From Rattus norvegicus (lineage: Eukaryota; Chordata; Mammalia; Rodentia; Muridae), in assembly GCF_036323735.1 (NCBI RefSeq), contig NC_086031.1:45719225-45783224 (forward strand): a stretch of DNA of 64,000 nt. The letters run 5' to 3'. Within the stretch, counting starts at the first letter, position 1; every line of letters starts with the position of its first letter. Shown one piece after another: positions 10,953-23,674 of this stretch. The notes under the pieces are model-generated. The model worked only from the letters and a program-made list of their open reading frames with translations. It did no database searches and was not told the origin of the DNA. A program made the position numbers and the translations under genes.

Positions 10953-13463
10953 GTAAGCCCCACCCAGCCCAACCCACCCAAGGGTTGGGGGTTATCCAGA
11001 GAAGGGTAGGCCCCAGGGGTACCTCCAGAAGAGAGATGACGACAGGGTGGGGGGGTTAAGAACCTGAGTACAAATGGGAAGGACATGAACCATGTGCAGC
11101 CCTCCAGTCCCTGCCCTATGTGGAGCCCACTGTAAAGACCTCTGCTGCTAGGGTGAGTTTCACTGGAAGAATACACAGAATGGACTCTGTGTTGGAGGAG
11201 CTCAGGGACGTCCAGTCAGGATCGGGCAAAACAAGGCCTTCCAGGAGAAGAAACCTGGACCTTCCCGTGCCACCTGGGTCTCTGAAGCAGCTACCTGCAC
11301 TCTCCACTTCTTTTCAAGTCCTGGAAACAGAGAGCTCTCGATGCATCTCCAAGTGGCTGTGTCCCTGTCCTTCTGTCTCTAGACCCTTTTCTTCCCTCAT
11401 TCATTTTCCCCAGTTCAGGGTACTCTGCATGAGCTCTGTGGACTCCTATTTGGTCCCTGTTGCTTCCATGAGGCTGAAAAAGGTAGCTGGAGAGGAAGAT
11501 AAGGAGCAGAAGGCAAGGGAAGAACAGGCTCCATCCGGTGGGCGCCTAGAGCATCAGAAGGGTCTGGGCCAGTACGGTGGTGAGGAGGCAGGCTCGCAGG
11601 CGTCCAGATCCTGAACCTCCAAGCCCACAGTTCTAAGAGGTCCCAGGGCATCCTTGGACAGTATCTTTACTTCTGGAAATTAGCCCAGAGGCTCTCCAGG
11701 CTTGGCCAGGCAAATCTTTTATCATCCCAACACCCATACTCAGTCGGGCTTAAGCATGTTCGGAGAGAGAGGCTGAAAGAGACCAACTTTAAGGATGTGC
11801 CCCTTAAAGTAGCAAAGCCGTCCCCACTCTGAAATGGGGCAAACTGGGAGAGGAATTTCTCCCTAAGTGTTTTTACTCAAAGATAATCCTCTCCCAGAGC
11901 CCCTGCAGCCCCTAGCAGGCTCTCAGGACCTAGCCAGAGCCTGCTTGGGCAACGTGAAGACCAGTACATACTGGTCCCTCCCTGGGGGTCTGTCCTGCCC
12001 TGAGTCTCACTCTGGGAAATCCTGAAGCAAAGCCTGAGCCTTTATCCCTTAGTACTCAGGGGCTTCTGGCAGAGTGACATATAATCTGTATTTAGTGAGA
12101 ATGTCTCAAACTATACGAAATTACCTTAGAGGCGTGCTAAAGGAATGGAGACCAGCTAGAAATGAGGCAAATCATGGAGTGTGATGTGGTCGTGACCTGA
12201 AAGATATAATCCTCTAGGGGAGCTCAGACTTCACTCGGTGCTACCTGGGGTTTTGACTATATTCTTGAATTCACTGGTCTCTTCGGGAACTTCTAAGAAT
12301 CTTATTCTGTGTCCTTCCAGGGACCTTGTGACATTGTGCAGGTCTCACTGTTAGGCACTGTTCAGCATCTCACCTTACACCCTCTGCTGGAACTTAGTTC
12401 CAGTTCCTCTGTTCTCAACAGGGAAAGTAGCTGGGTGAGTGGGCCTGGAGATAAGGTATGGAGATTCGAGTGTCCCACCTAACCAGGAGTCCCCTTCAAA
12501 GGATGTAGTCTCAGAACAGCCAGAGAGTCAACATTTGCCTTGGGTACATTCTCCTTTACAGCAGAGAGGAGGACATCAGCCTGGGGCTAGAAGGGGACTA
12601 CAGATTTGCAGCAGAAACACATGACAATTCAAAGCCAGAGCATTTCAAGGCACTTGATCTCCAGCCAGGACCCCAACCTTCTCTCCTGTCACCAGCTTAT
12701 ATCCCCACTCTTGCCAGACAGAGACTGCCTTTCTTGGGATACTTGAGGAAGGCAAGGGGCAAGCCCCTGGAGGCAAGGGGACCTCAAGGTGACCTTTCCT
12801 CTCCCTAGAACATAGCCATCAGACAGGAGAGTCCTGTGATCAGGAATCTGCCAGGCTAGGTCTCCTCCAGTGTCTGGCAAGGTGTGTCAAGGAATAACTT
12901 TGTGGCACCCTTCCCCCAGCCAGGGCTTAGGAGGAAGTTACTCTGAGCTACAATGACAGGGTCACCTCCAGATGTGACAGAAATCCAGGGGTAGGTGCTC
13001 ACCTTTCTGTTCCCCAACGTCTCTCCTCCTACAAAAAGGACTCGCACATCTGGAGTGTGAGGGCCTGTGACTGGAGCATAGGAGTAAATAGGAAAGGGGA
13101 GGCCACGAGAAGGAGAGCTGCCTAAGCCAGCAGTGCTAGAAAGGGAATCTTCCAGACAGACGGTAATAAAATAATAATGGCATGGATTGATTGCTTCCCT
13201 GGGCCTGGCACCCCACTCTTCATTCCCTTGGGCATCACGATAAGCGCACCTAAACAAGCGTTCTAAAGGGATCCACGGATCTAGTTAGGCACAGGGAGGA
13301 GACCCAGTGAGCTTTCCTTCGAGGGGCTCATTTAAGGGGGCGATCATCTGTCACTTTCTCCCTTTCTCTGACTCCTCAGCTGTACAAGATCCCTAGATTC
13401 CTATAGCGCCAGGCTGACCTCATTCCTTCCTGGACTAGGTTAGGAATTGTCTGTGCAACCACA

Positions 13464-14119
13464 TCTCTCTCTGTCTCTCCCTCTCCATCTCTCCCTCTCC
13501 CTCTGTCTCTCTCTGTCTCTCTGTCTCTCTTTCTCCCTCTCTCTATCTCTCTCTCCCTCTCTCTCTTTCTCTCCCTCTCCCTCTCTGTCTCTCTCTCCCT
13601 CTCTGTCTCTCTCCCTCTCTGTCTCTCTCTGTGTGTCTCTGAGTCTCTGTCTTTCTCTCTCTCCCTCTCCCTCTCCCTCTCTCTGTCTCTCTCTCCCTCT
13701 CCCTCTGTCTCTGTCTCTCTGTGTCTCTTGTCTCTGTGTCTGTTTTTATCTCTCTCCCTCTCCCTCTGTCTCTGTCTCTCTGTGTCTCTTGTCTCTGTGT
13801 CTGTTTTTATCTCTCTCCCTCTCCCTCTCTCTGTCTGTCTCTCTGTCTCCCTCTGTGTGTGTCTCTGTCTCTGTGTCTCTGTCTCTTTCTGTCTCTCTTT
13901 CTGTCTCTCTCTCCCTCTCCCTCTGTCTCTCTGTCTGTCTCTCTGTCTCTCTGTGTCTCTGTCTTTCTCTCTCTCTCCCTCTCTGTCTCTCTGTCTGTCT
14001 CTCTGTCTCTCTCTGTCTCTCTTTATGTCTCTATCTGTCTCTATCTCTCTCTCCCTCTCTCTCTGTGTCTCTCTCTCTCTATCTCTATCTCTATCTCCTT
14101 CTCTCCCTCACCCTCTCTC
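13464..14119 (+). repeat. Long CT-rich (polypyrimidine) tract in intron 1
   Basis: About 655 bp almost wholly TCTCTG, TCTCCC and TCTC units on the + strand. It includes a larger tandem unit of 61 bp: the block ending CTGTGTCTGTTTTTAT occurs at 13,749 and again at 13,810. It yields spurious open frames of up to 293 codons. Confidence 0.95.
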
Positions 14120-14394
14120 AAACCCCCTTAAGTCCTAAAGAGCCCACCTCTAGCTCTTCAGGAAGCCCTTCCTCTTTTCTCCACAATGAGAGTCACCTTT
14201 CTGTTCCTCAGTATTGTCACACGACACCTGAAGTCCATCCAAGTGGAGGGGCTAGCACTGTCATAGGGTGGGGCTCAATACACAATGATGGCTACAGAAC
14301 ACTTGACCCACCAGGGCTATGTGTTTAACTAGAGATCAACTCATCTCATCCCTGTACCTCTCTGCCTGTCTTGCTCCCTTTTTGTTGTTGTTAT

Positions 14395-14459
14395 TTTAGA
14401 GTTTTAAATTTTATTTTATGTGTATGAGGGGTTTGCATGAATGTATGTATGTATGTACA

Positions 14460-14520
<61 letters not shown>

Positions 14521-14665
14521 GCTTACAGAGGGAGAAGAGGCTGTCAGATTCCCTGAAACTAGAGTTAGGGATGGGTGTAAGCCATCATTTGGATGCTGAG
14601 AATTGAGCCCCAGTCCTCTGCAACTGCTCTTAACCCTGAAGCCATCCCTCCAGCCTTCTGGTTCC
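14395..14665 (-). repeat. B3-type SINE with (GT)n
   Basis: An uninterrupted GT run at about 14,461-14,519 is followed by sequence ending CTGCAACTGCTCTTAACCC and GAAGCCATCCCTCCAGCC, the reversed head of a B2/B3 SINE. Confidence 0.75.
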
Positions 14666-16499
14666 TCTCTCACCTCCCCATATTGGAAGACTCTCTTAGT
14701 GCTCTGAGAACCCCTCAAGGTTGAGGTTTCCCCACCATGATAGCACACCCTTTCCCCTTATGCCACTGCTCCAATGCCTGAAGGGTTGGCTGAGATTAAA
14801 GGACCATCCCTGCTATGCCCACCTCTTCCTGAAAACAGAAAGTATGGGGAAGGTACCCCTTTTTCAGTAGCCAGAGATGCCCGTAAGCCTTCACTCGCAA
14901 CTTGGTGTGCCACTGTGCTAGACAAGCTGAGGCCAGGGTTGGAGGGAGAACACAGGCAGAGTCCTCAAGAGAAGAAACAACACCCAGAGGTCTTGTCTAA
15001 TCAGAGCTTATCAGAGAGTCAGTGTTAAAGACCCAATTCCCGCCATGAAGGGAACTCCACCGCAGTGGTCAGTATTGTCCTTGGGAGTCCAGTAGACCCT
15101 TCCTTCATAAGCATTAGAGTAGTTGTCAGAGGCCTAGTTCACATAGTCTTCGTGACTCAGTTTCTTCATTCACAAAATAAGAGGATTGGGCCAGCACAGC
15201 CAACAAGTCCCCTTCTAGCCAGAACTTCCTGACTTCAACCAGTTGTTGGCTTCTCCTTATTATAAACAGGTTTGTGAAAAAGCCCTGGTTCCTGCACCGC
15301 CCCGGTCCTGGAATAGGAGAGGAGCTGTACCGGAAAGCGGCAGGTTGGGGTTACCAAAAGCAGAGGGACTTTTCCCTCCTTTTAGCCTGTGTCACTGGGG
15401 ACTCCCAGAGTTCAGGCTGCAAGGAAGCCTTGCCCAGAGAGACCATGCTGAGTCACCCATCTAGAACCTTCTAAAGGGCTCACACCCCTGCCCCTCTCCT
15501 CCCTCCCTTTCCTGGACAAGCAGCCAGGAATGACTGAAGCCAACCACCGTACCTAGGCCAGAGTAGCCATGCAGGAGAACTGAGGGGAAGAGGAGTCACC
15601 CGAGGCAGGGCTAGTGGGAAAGGTTTCTGAATGGGGGTGGGGGAGGAATTCAAGCAGGTCTCAAGGACAAGCAGCAATGAGTCAGAGCACCTGGGGTGAG
15701 GAGGAATTTTAGAGAGAGACCCAAGCCTGTTTGGGGTGAACGACCTGCCTGTATGGGGCAGACGGACCAGCCAACTGGATCATCTAACACAAGGCCAAAG
15801 AGAGGAGAGGAGCCTGGGCTTGGTCCTCCTGGAAGTGACAACCAGGGTTTCTGAGCAGGACTTGAGTGCCCTATGGGAGAGGAGAGCTGGTGGCCAAGAA
15901 ATCAGTTCAGAATGTTGCTTGAGTGAAGTGAGACCTGGAGGGTGGGGGCAGGGCGAAGTCAGTGCACAGCCAGGGCGGAGGGGGCGGGGGAGACACAGGC
16001 GGAAGCAGCAATAGGATTGGTGAACAAACTAAATGTGGAGCCCAGGGGGTGGAGACAAGTGGGCAGGAAAGGAAGAGCAAACGGGAAAGTTAATAGGGGA
16101 TCTGGAATAGTAGCATGGGATATCCCAGCCTAAGAGTATGCTAGTAGAACAGGTAGCCTTCAGCCCACCCCATCCTACTGGCTGGCACAGGAGCAAGATC
16201 TCCTCCCACTCTTCTAAGTGGCTCTGCTTGTCATCAGTCAGCTCATCTTGAAATATCTGGCCAGTTCTTTTGGTCCGTTCAGTGGCCTGGGACCCACTCC
16301 TCATACTGCAAGCATCCTAGCACTATGGGTTAGTCTCTGAGGCATCAGACTCCTCACCCACTGCTCCCAGTGAGCCTGCCAAGCAAGCCAGGTAGAAGCC
16401 AGCCCGCGGCAGACCCCAGGGAGGTTGGGAGGAAGATGAAACCATGCCGCTCCGTGGAGCATGAAGACTGGATGCTGGAGAATTATCTCCCATAAGGAA

Positions 16500-16700
16500 G
16501 AAAGCATCCTCCCATCTTAATAATAATCACTGGCATTGCCACCTGCTGGGAACCTAGGGAACCAGAGCGTCACACATGAGCTCACTTAATCCTCACAACA
16601 ACTGTCGGGGCTGTTATTATCCCCACTTATGGAATGAAGAAACTGCACCTATGAACCCAGGTCACTCTGCCTCTAAAGCTCAGGCTGTTTTCTTGAAGCT
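16500..16700 (-). repeat. MIR SINE
   Basis: GAGCTCACTTAATCCTCACA, ACAACTG...TTATTATCCCCACTTATG and GAATGAAGAAACTGCACC match the MIR core well. An ancient mammalian insertion in Slc26a9 intron 1. Confidence 0.8.
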
Positions 16701-18225
16701 ACTTCGAGTTTCTCCCACTACAAGTCTCACATACCATGGCCCTTACTCATTTCTGCCCAGGTCTCCTCCAAAACTCTATTGGTTGATTGACTCAACAAGC
16801 ATTTGCTAGGTACTAAATACCAGGCAAGGAGCTGGGCAGGAGCTCTGCAGGTAGGTTCATCCACCCATCCACCCTCTGGTAGGTACCATCCTGGGGTTTC
16901 ACTAACAGTCCAACCTGCCGTTCCGAAGGAAGGCTTTCTCTGTCTGCAGACCAAAGGGTTGGCTATGCCAGTCCACTGCAACCCAACACAACGTCCTTAA
17001 CCAAGACACTCAGGTTGTTGACTTTCTTTTCCTTTTGCTTTTTTTTTTTTTTCCTTCTTGGCTGTCACACTTATGTCCCTGTGAGGTAAGGAGCCCACCC
17101 CACTGTGTTGATGGAGGACCTGGCGGCTCAGAGATGCAATTACCACCCCTTCCTTCCATTTTTCCAACACAGCCAGAGCCAGTCTCAGGTCTCAGGATTT
17201 TTCAGCCCTTTCTAGCGTTCTCTTCCAAAAAGGCAAACACACTAACCCACTCCCTGAGGCCTTCACCTAGTAAGTCTGGCAGGGTAGGTCCCTCTGGGGT
17301 TGTACACCTTCAATTTTATCTTCAAAGCTTTTGTGCTTACAGCCACCCCAGGTCCCCTGAGGACCTCTCCAGTGGGGACCTCCCTCAAGCCATCACATCT
17401 ACCTCCTCCCCTCAGGGCCTCCACACAGCTTTAACAATTCTCACAGGGAACTCCTCTGGGCCCCTAGGGACCTGGCACCGAGCTCTGCCCTGCTCAACTC
17501 CTGGAACATCAGTGAGGTTGCGCAAAGAGTGAGGAGGAGAGAAGCAGCCGTACACAAGGGTGGGGAAGAGGCTAGGCACAGGAAGCTGTGGGAGAGCGAG
17601 CCAAAGCCGACCATCCAGACTTCCCCAAGTGCATCATTGTCCTTCCCGGGGAAACCTGTTGGTGGAGTTGTAGGCAGACAGTCTTATCCAACAGAGGTCC
17701 TCCTGAGGTGACGTTGGCCATCCCCCTGCCTCTAGGCAGGCTGTTGTCCCATGCGTTCCAAGCTAACAGGCTGAATGATATGAACCCTTCTGGCAGGGAA
17801 ATGGAAGCCTGGGGCAAGAAGCAGCCTGCAGAGCCATCCTGGGCTGAGGGAAATAAGATTATCGTATTGGAAACCAGCTGTGACTTTTGTCCTTGTACTC
17901 CCACCTTCTCTCTGCCTGGTGCTCAGCGGGAGTGACAGTGATGTCACAAGTGTGGAGTGCCAGCCACGTGCTGGGTGCCAAGCAAAACAGACAGGGCGAG
18001 TGTGTGTATCATCAGTGCCTGAGAAGGAAGGCCTCCGAAAGAAGTGAGTCTGGCGGAAAGACTTGACAGAGGAAGGGAGGCACCTTGCCGGATAGGGGCG
18101 GGAAGACTAGAATAAATCTCTGTTGCAGTGAGGACCAGAGAGAGAAGGCCCCAGCCGGCACTGAGAAGGGATGTGCCTCACCTATCCACACTCTGCTTCT
18201 CCCAAAGCTTGTCAATGTCCCAGAC

Positions 18226-18350
18226 ATGAGCCAGACCAGGCCCCGCTACGTGGTAGACAGAGCTGCGTACTCCCTCTCCCTCTTCGATGATGAGTTTGAG
18301 AAGAAGGACCGCGCCTACCCGGTGGGAGAGAAACTTCGCAACACCTTCAG
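18226..18350 (+). CDS. Slc26a9: Slc26a9 exon 2 (first coding exon), residues 1-41 plus part of 42
   Basis: The start ATG at 18,226 has G at -3. It opens MSQTRPRYVVDRAAYSLSLF, the conserved cytosolic N terminus that packs against the STAS domain in the family. The open frame continues upstream to 18,085, but a polypyrimidine acceptor (CTTCTCCCAAAG, AG at 18,206-18,207) and a second AG at 18,222-18,223 place the exon edge within 20 nt of the ATG, so the upstream codons are intronic. The donor is CAG|GTAATA at 18,351. The exon ends after two bases of the codon for R42. Confidence 0.95.
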
Positions 18351-21300
18351 GTAATATGGCCTCCTGGATCAGTCCCCAGAGGGTTAGGAAAGCCCTGAGG
18401 GAGGGGAGATTCTGAACCCTGGAGATTAGAGCCTGCAAGCTCATATACGTACTCTGAGACCCTTAGGGAGGATGGAGAGGGGAACAAGAACTACTAGCTG
18501 TTTCAGAGGGTTGTAGGGTGTTCCTGAAGTCCTCCCACACCTCTCTTGGGTCCTCAAAGGACCTGTAGATGGGTGTGCTGCAATGTGGAGTGGAGATGGG
18601 CATGTGACGCCCCTTTCCTTGTGTATCAAAGGGTACCTGAGCCACCATCTTCCCATGCCTCATCCCCTCTTGCATGGCCCTTCTATCTGGTTCAGAGAAT
18701 TCCTAGAGGAGGCCCTAAATTCCTAGGCTGTACTGAAAGGGACCTCACCAGCCTTCAGGGTCTTCCCATTCTCAGGTCTCTGGACTCTGGTGGCGGGTTG
18801 TGCAACCCACCAGCCAAAGGAAGTGTCTGTACACAGTGGCCCACACTCATTCCTCAGAAGCCTGGGCCACCGGCTCCGTCCTCTCCCTCCCTTTCCCCCC
18901 CTCCAGACTTCTGGCAAACCTCACGTTCCCTCGCTCCCTTGGGGAAACAGCTGATTCAGTTACTTGGATTGAGGTCACCTCACCGGCAGTAGCTAAAGTG
19001 GAGCCACAGGTGGAACTGGTTGAGGCCGGGGGAATCACCCACTGAAGTCTTTACTAAAAATCCTAGTTTAGCCCTGCCTCTCCTGGGAGGCTCCACCTCT
19101 GCTCAGGGACACTCAAGAACTGTGCACCCAGTGTCTGAGCCTGTCCCCAAAACTACGCTCCCCAGACAGATGGGCTCAGCGCGACTTTCTGTCCTATGAG
19201 ATAACATTTAGGTTGTCTGCCTGCTGGAGGGATGCAGGATCCTGACGTATTCCTGAAGATTGGGGATGATTAAAACTGTAGAGAGGCAGAAACTAACAGT
19301 TCCCATGACACTGGCACAAGAGCCTCGAACAGCGTCTTACACACGGACAGCGCTCTAATAAATACTGGTTGAATGAATGAATGAATGAATGAATGCCTAG
19401 AGAGCTAATCCCTCCCTCCAACTCTGGCCTGACCCTCTGAGGCTTCTGTATCTCTTTCCAGCACCTCCTTCAGACTTCAGGTTGCTTTCCCTGACATATG
19501 GCAGAGGTACGATAAGGCTGGGCATGTGAGTTGTATCCCTTTCCCAGCCAACTGTCTACCGGTGAGTCCAGTTTTCTCTGCCACAAGCCAACCGGATGGA
19601 GTACCTGCAGGACTGTTACCTCCCAGCACAGGGCTTTCTGGATACATCAAGCTAGTCGCCACGTCTCGGCTGCAGGAAGCACCACGATCCACAGAAGAGG
19701 CTGAGCTGACAGGGCCTACCTCGGAAGCCATTCTACAGAATATTTAATCGGAATGGGGAGGAAAAAAAAATCTGCCTATACTTCCCAGGATACAAAGCAT
19801 TGTCTGTGTTGGTTTCAGTCTTGGGTGACATCCAGGGCCCCGGTGTCAGGGAAACTACTGTTGAGCAATAGCAAAGAGAAAAGATCGGTGCGGGGCAGGG
19901 AAGGAAGCCTAATCAGACTGTGAGTCACCGGACGGACCCAGAACATTTGCCTTCCCTCACCTGGGAGAAGAAAGCAACCCCCACCCCAAGTCATCAATCC
20001 ACTGCCTGTCACCCTTGGGTTTGTAAGCCCTTGTTCCGGCTACTCGTGCATTTCCATGAAAGGATCTCAGGGTGTTCCACAAACAGAGAAGAGATCGATA
20101 CTCCTTACCCTGCTGGCCAAGGAACGGCTCTCCCATCTTTTCACTCTGATGCTTTGCCAGGGGTGACGCCCGTGCTAGACTCACCATAGGTAGAGGTTGG
20201 CCGAGTGCACCTCAGGGGGGCAACCGACTTTGCCTTTTTTAAAAGAAGTTTAAAGAGAAAAGGACGTGACACCTCAAGAAGGCTGAGCTACCATAAAATC
20301 AACAGTTTGCAGCCAAGCCTCGTGTAGATTCCCGCTTGGAGAGCCAACAGTGATGCCCACGGTGTGTTGCTGGGCTCTCCAGTTTAAAGCACAGCTCTCC
20401 CTCCTCAACATCCTGCAGTTCGGGATGTGCGCTCAGGATACCGGGTGAACCAAATGACAGGAATGTTAGTGTGCATAGCATGACACGCTCTCTCTGCAAC
20501 CTGCCCTCTTCTCCTGCAGGTGCTCCTCAGCCAAGCTCAAAGCCATTGTGTTTGGACTGTTGCCTGTGCTCTCCTGGCTCCCCAAGTACAAGATCAAAGA
20601 CTACATCATCCCTGACTTGCTGGGTGGACTCAGTGGGGGGTGCATCCAGGTGCCACAAGGTGAGAGTACCCTCAGCCAGGCCCAGCAGGCCACTCCTTCC
20701 TGTTCTACCCCCATCTCCCCTCCCCCCCCCCGCCCGATTCTGTGAACACCCCCACCCCTGTGAACCAGATGCTCTCCTGAGCTAAGCCTCACTCTCTCTT
20801 TGCCTCCCGCAGGCATGGCATTCGCGTTGCTGGCTAACCTTCCTGCCGTCAACGGTCTCTACTCCTCCTTCTTCCCCCTCCTAACCTACTTCTTCTTAGG
20901 GGGTATACACCAGATGGTGCCAGGTAAGGTCTCTCCCCTCTGGCAAGCGCAATGACTTGGACCCCAAAGACTCAGGGTGTGGTAAAGGAGGCTCAGTCCC
21001 CACTTTCGTTCTCTTGGAATTGATGTTAATCCAACCTGAGAGAATGGTTGCCGCATCCGTTCCAGGTCCTCCATGACCTTGGAGAAATCACTACGCCCCT
21101 GTGAGCTCGCAGCACAGCCCGATCTGTCTCCCTCTCAGGAAGGAGGGCAAAGTGCTATTGAACAAGATATACCATAGGCTATGCAGCCCAAACAGATTCG
21201 AGAAATGGCTGCTCTCTGCAGGCTGCTACGGGGGTATTTGGAGTTGTCTGGTGGCAAGTGAGATGGAGCAGTCTGGTTTCCGGTGCAGGCTCTGCTGAGC

Positions 21301-23627
21301 TTGCACTTGGAGTTGGCGTCCAGTGAGATAATGTTAACAAGGATGTATATGATCTGGGGAAGTGTCTGTGGCAGCTTAGAGATGACTGCTGGTAGAGAGT
21401 TGTGCTGGCAAGAGACCAATGTGGAGAGACATTCAAAAGGGCTGGCACGTGTTCCTGGGCTGGACCCCTTGATCGTTTCCATGGGCACGTTGCAAACTTC
21501 TGACTTTTGCTGGCCGGGTGGGGCACCACAGGTACCTTTGCCGTTATCAGCATCCTGGTGGGTAACATCTGTCTGCAGCTGGCCCCAGAGTCGAAATTCC
21601 AGATCTTCAACGCCACCACCAATGAGACCTATGTGGACACAGTGGCCATGGAGGCAGAAAGGCTGCATGTGTCTGCGACACTGGCCTGCTTGACTGCTGT
21701 CATCCAGGTGAGCCTCATAGCCACCCTACCAGTGACTGCACCTCAGAAGATGGCAGACCACCTTAACGATACCTCGAACCACACAGTGCGCAGTTAAAGC
21801 TGATTTAGAACCTAGCTGTCCTCCCTATCCTAGGACCAAAAAGGACTTTAAAAATAACTTAAAGTCTCCCCCACCCCCACACTCCCCAAACCTATCTAGA
21901 GCATAAAGTCTGCCTAGAACCTTTCAAATGCCCCTTAGAGAAACTCTGATATCTGCCAGCATCCCTCCTGCCCCTCCAGTCACCTCTGTCTCAATCCCAG
22001 CCCCAAGTGCACTGCATAAACTGCCCATCTAACCAGAACTACAAGGGGTTCCTCTGGTGTTGATGAAAAAAATGTAGCATGGCAGTGTGCAAGTCCACAG
22101 CCACTCCTGAGAGACCTGTCATTCGCTCATCACTCACCTAATGTTTCCTGGCGGCTTTGCTCTACCAGGAATTGAGCTAAACCCTAAGGATACAAAGATA
22201 AGTTTTAAAAAAAAGAAAAGAAAAGAAAAGAGGCCCAGCTCACAAGTGGCTCCAAGCGGGACAGAGGAAGTGACCTTGTCAATAGATAAATTTGTGTGCT
22301 ATGGCAAGATAAGAGGCCCAGCAGAGCCAAGAACGAGTGGCTATGGGGACCTAGGAAAGTCCTCCAAAAGGAAGGAGCAGTTTCCCTGAGAGAGCAGGGA
22401 TGAGCAGGAGTTTACCGGTGCCTAAATGAACAGGCACAAAGGCTGCACCGGGCAGAGGGGACAGCAACCAAGAGCACGGAGGCCCAAGACACTGCAGCCT
22501 GACCAGGAAGGGGACAGCAAGGAGTTTGGTGTGGGTCAAGGGCAGGGGATCAGAGGAACTTAGAAAGGCAGGCAGGGGCCCAGTAATAAAGTCAGCAGCT
22601 TCCCTTAGGAAGTAACTTGGCTCCTATCAGCTACAGAAACATGGTGGTGGGTAGGTAGACCTAAGTAAGACAGGGATTCTGCAGAGGCCCTGGCGGGAGG
22701 GACAGAGTGGTGGCTATGGAGAAGGAGATGGGAGTGGGAGGAAGAAACATTTTGCCAAGAGCACCAACTTGTGGTAAGCTGCGTGTGGGAGGAGAGACGG
22801 TGTGACTCCTAAGTTTTCGGTTGGGCAACAGGTGGCAGCGGAGGAGGACCACGTTTATTTTAAGATGAGGGAACTGAAGCCAACTTGGTGAAACGACAGA
22901 GAGACTATGTACTGACGGGACCTAGGTCTGGTGGCAGGCACCCAGGTCATAGTGAGTGGCAGGGAAAGGTTACAGACGCCTCTTTTCCCTAAGTCCCTAC
23001 TGTCTCTGAGCTGCGTGAGACTCCAGGCTGGGCTGTGTGTCAGGCAAGCATTGGGACAGACGCCCCACCGTGGACTATCTGCTTCCTTCCTTCCAGATGG
23101 CCTTGGGCTTCATGCAGTTTGGCTTCGTTGCCATTTACCTCTCGGAATCCTTTATCCGGGGCTTCATGACAGCAGCTGGCCTGCAGATTCTCATCTCTGT
23201 GCTAAAATACATCTTTGGTCTGACCATCCCCTCCTACACGGGCCCCGGCTCCATTGTCTTTGTGAGTCTAGAAACACCCTCCAGAGAGGGGCAGGGTGGG
23301 AGCAGAGTTCACATCCTGATAGTTGGCTGGGCCATTGAGTAGAGAGGATCCCAATGGGTTCTCCATGTGGGAGAGGGGGCCTCCTGTACTCACTGGGGCT
23401 CTCTGTGGTCAATCCCTGCAGAAAAGGAGACCCCCATTCCAATGCCTGAGATGCCCTTTACCTGGGAAGCCCTTCTTTTTTAGTTTAAAGTCTTGATAAG
23501 AAAGAGAAAATACATCATCATCTTCAAGACCCCAGCTCCCACATCAGTGGACCATAACCCCCTGTAACTGTAGCTCTAGGTGATCTGGCACTCTTCTGGC
23601 TTCCACAGACACCTGTATGCCATACAC

Positions 23628-23674
<47 letters not shown>

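Larger units (their letters stand above)
10953..18207 (+). other. Slc26a9: Slc26a9 intron 1
   Basis: This is the largest intron, about 7.25 kb. It holds a CT-rich tract (13,464-14,119), a (GT)n block with an attached B3-type SINE (14,395-14,665) and a MIR at 16,500-16,700. The rest is unique sequence in which I see no coding signal. In human, variants in the promoter and first intron region of SLC26A9 are the ones associated with cystic fibrosis modification, so conserved enhancers are plausible here, but I could not identify any. Confidence 0.6.

Noticed and set aside
13447..14328. 293-codon open frame rich in Ser/Leu
   Set aside because: It is the translation of the CT-rich simple repeat; all three frames are open over the same stretch.
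18085..18225. In-frame extension upstream of the Slc26a9 ATG
   Set aside because: A polypyrimidine acceptor lies between it and the ATG, and the known N terminus begins at MSQ.
21135..21668. 177-codon minus-strand open frame across exon 5
   Set aside because: It is antisense to a proven coding exon and its flank, with no recognised domain.
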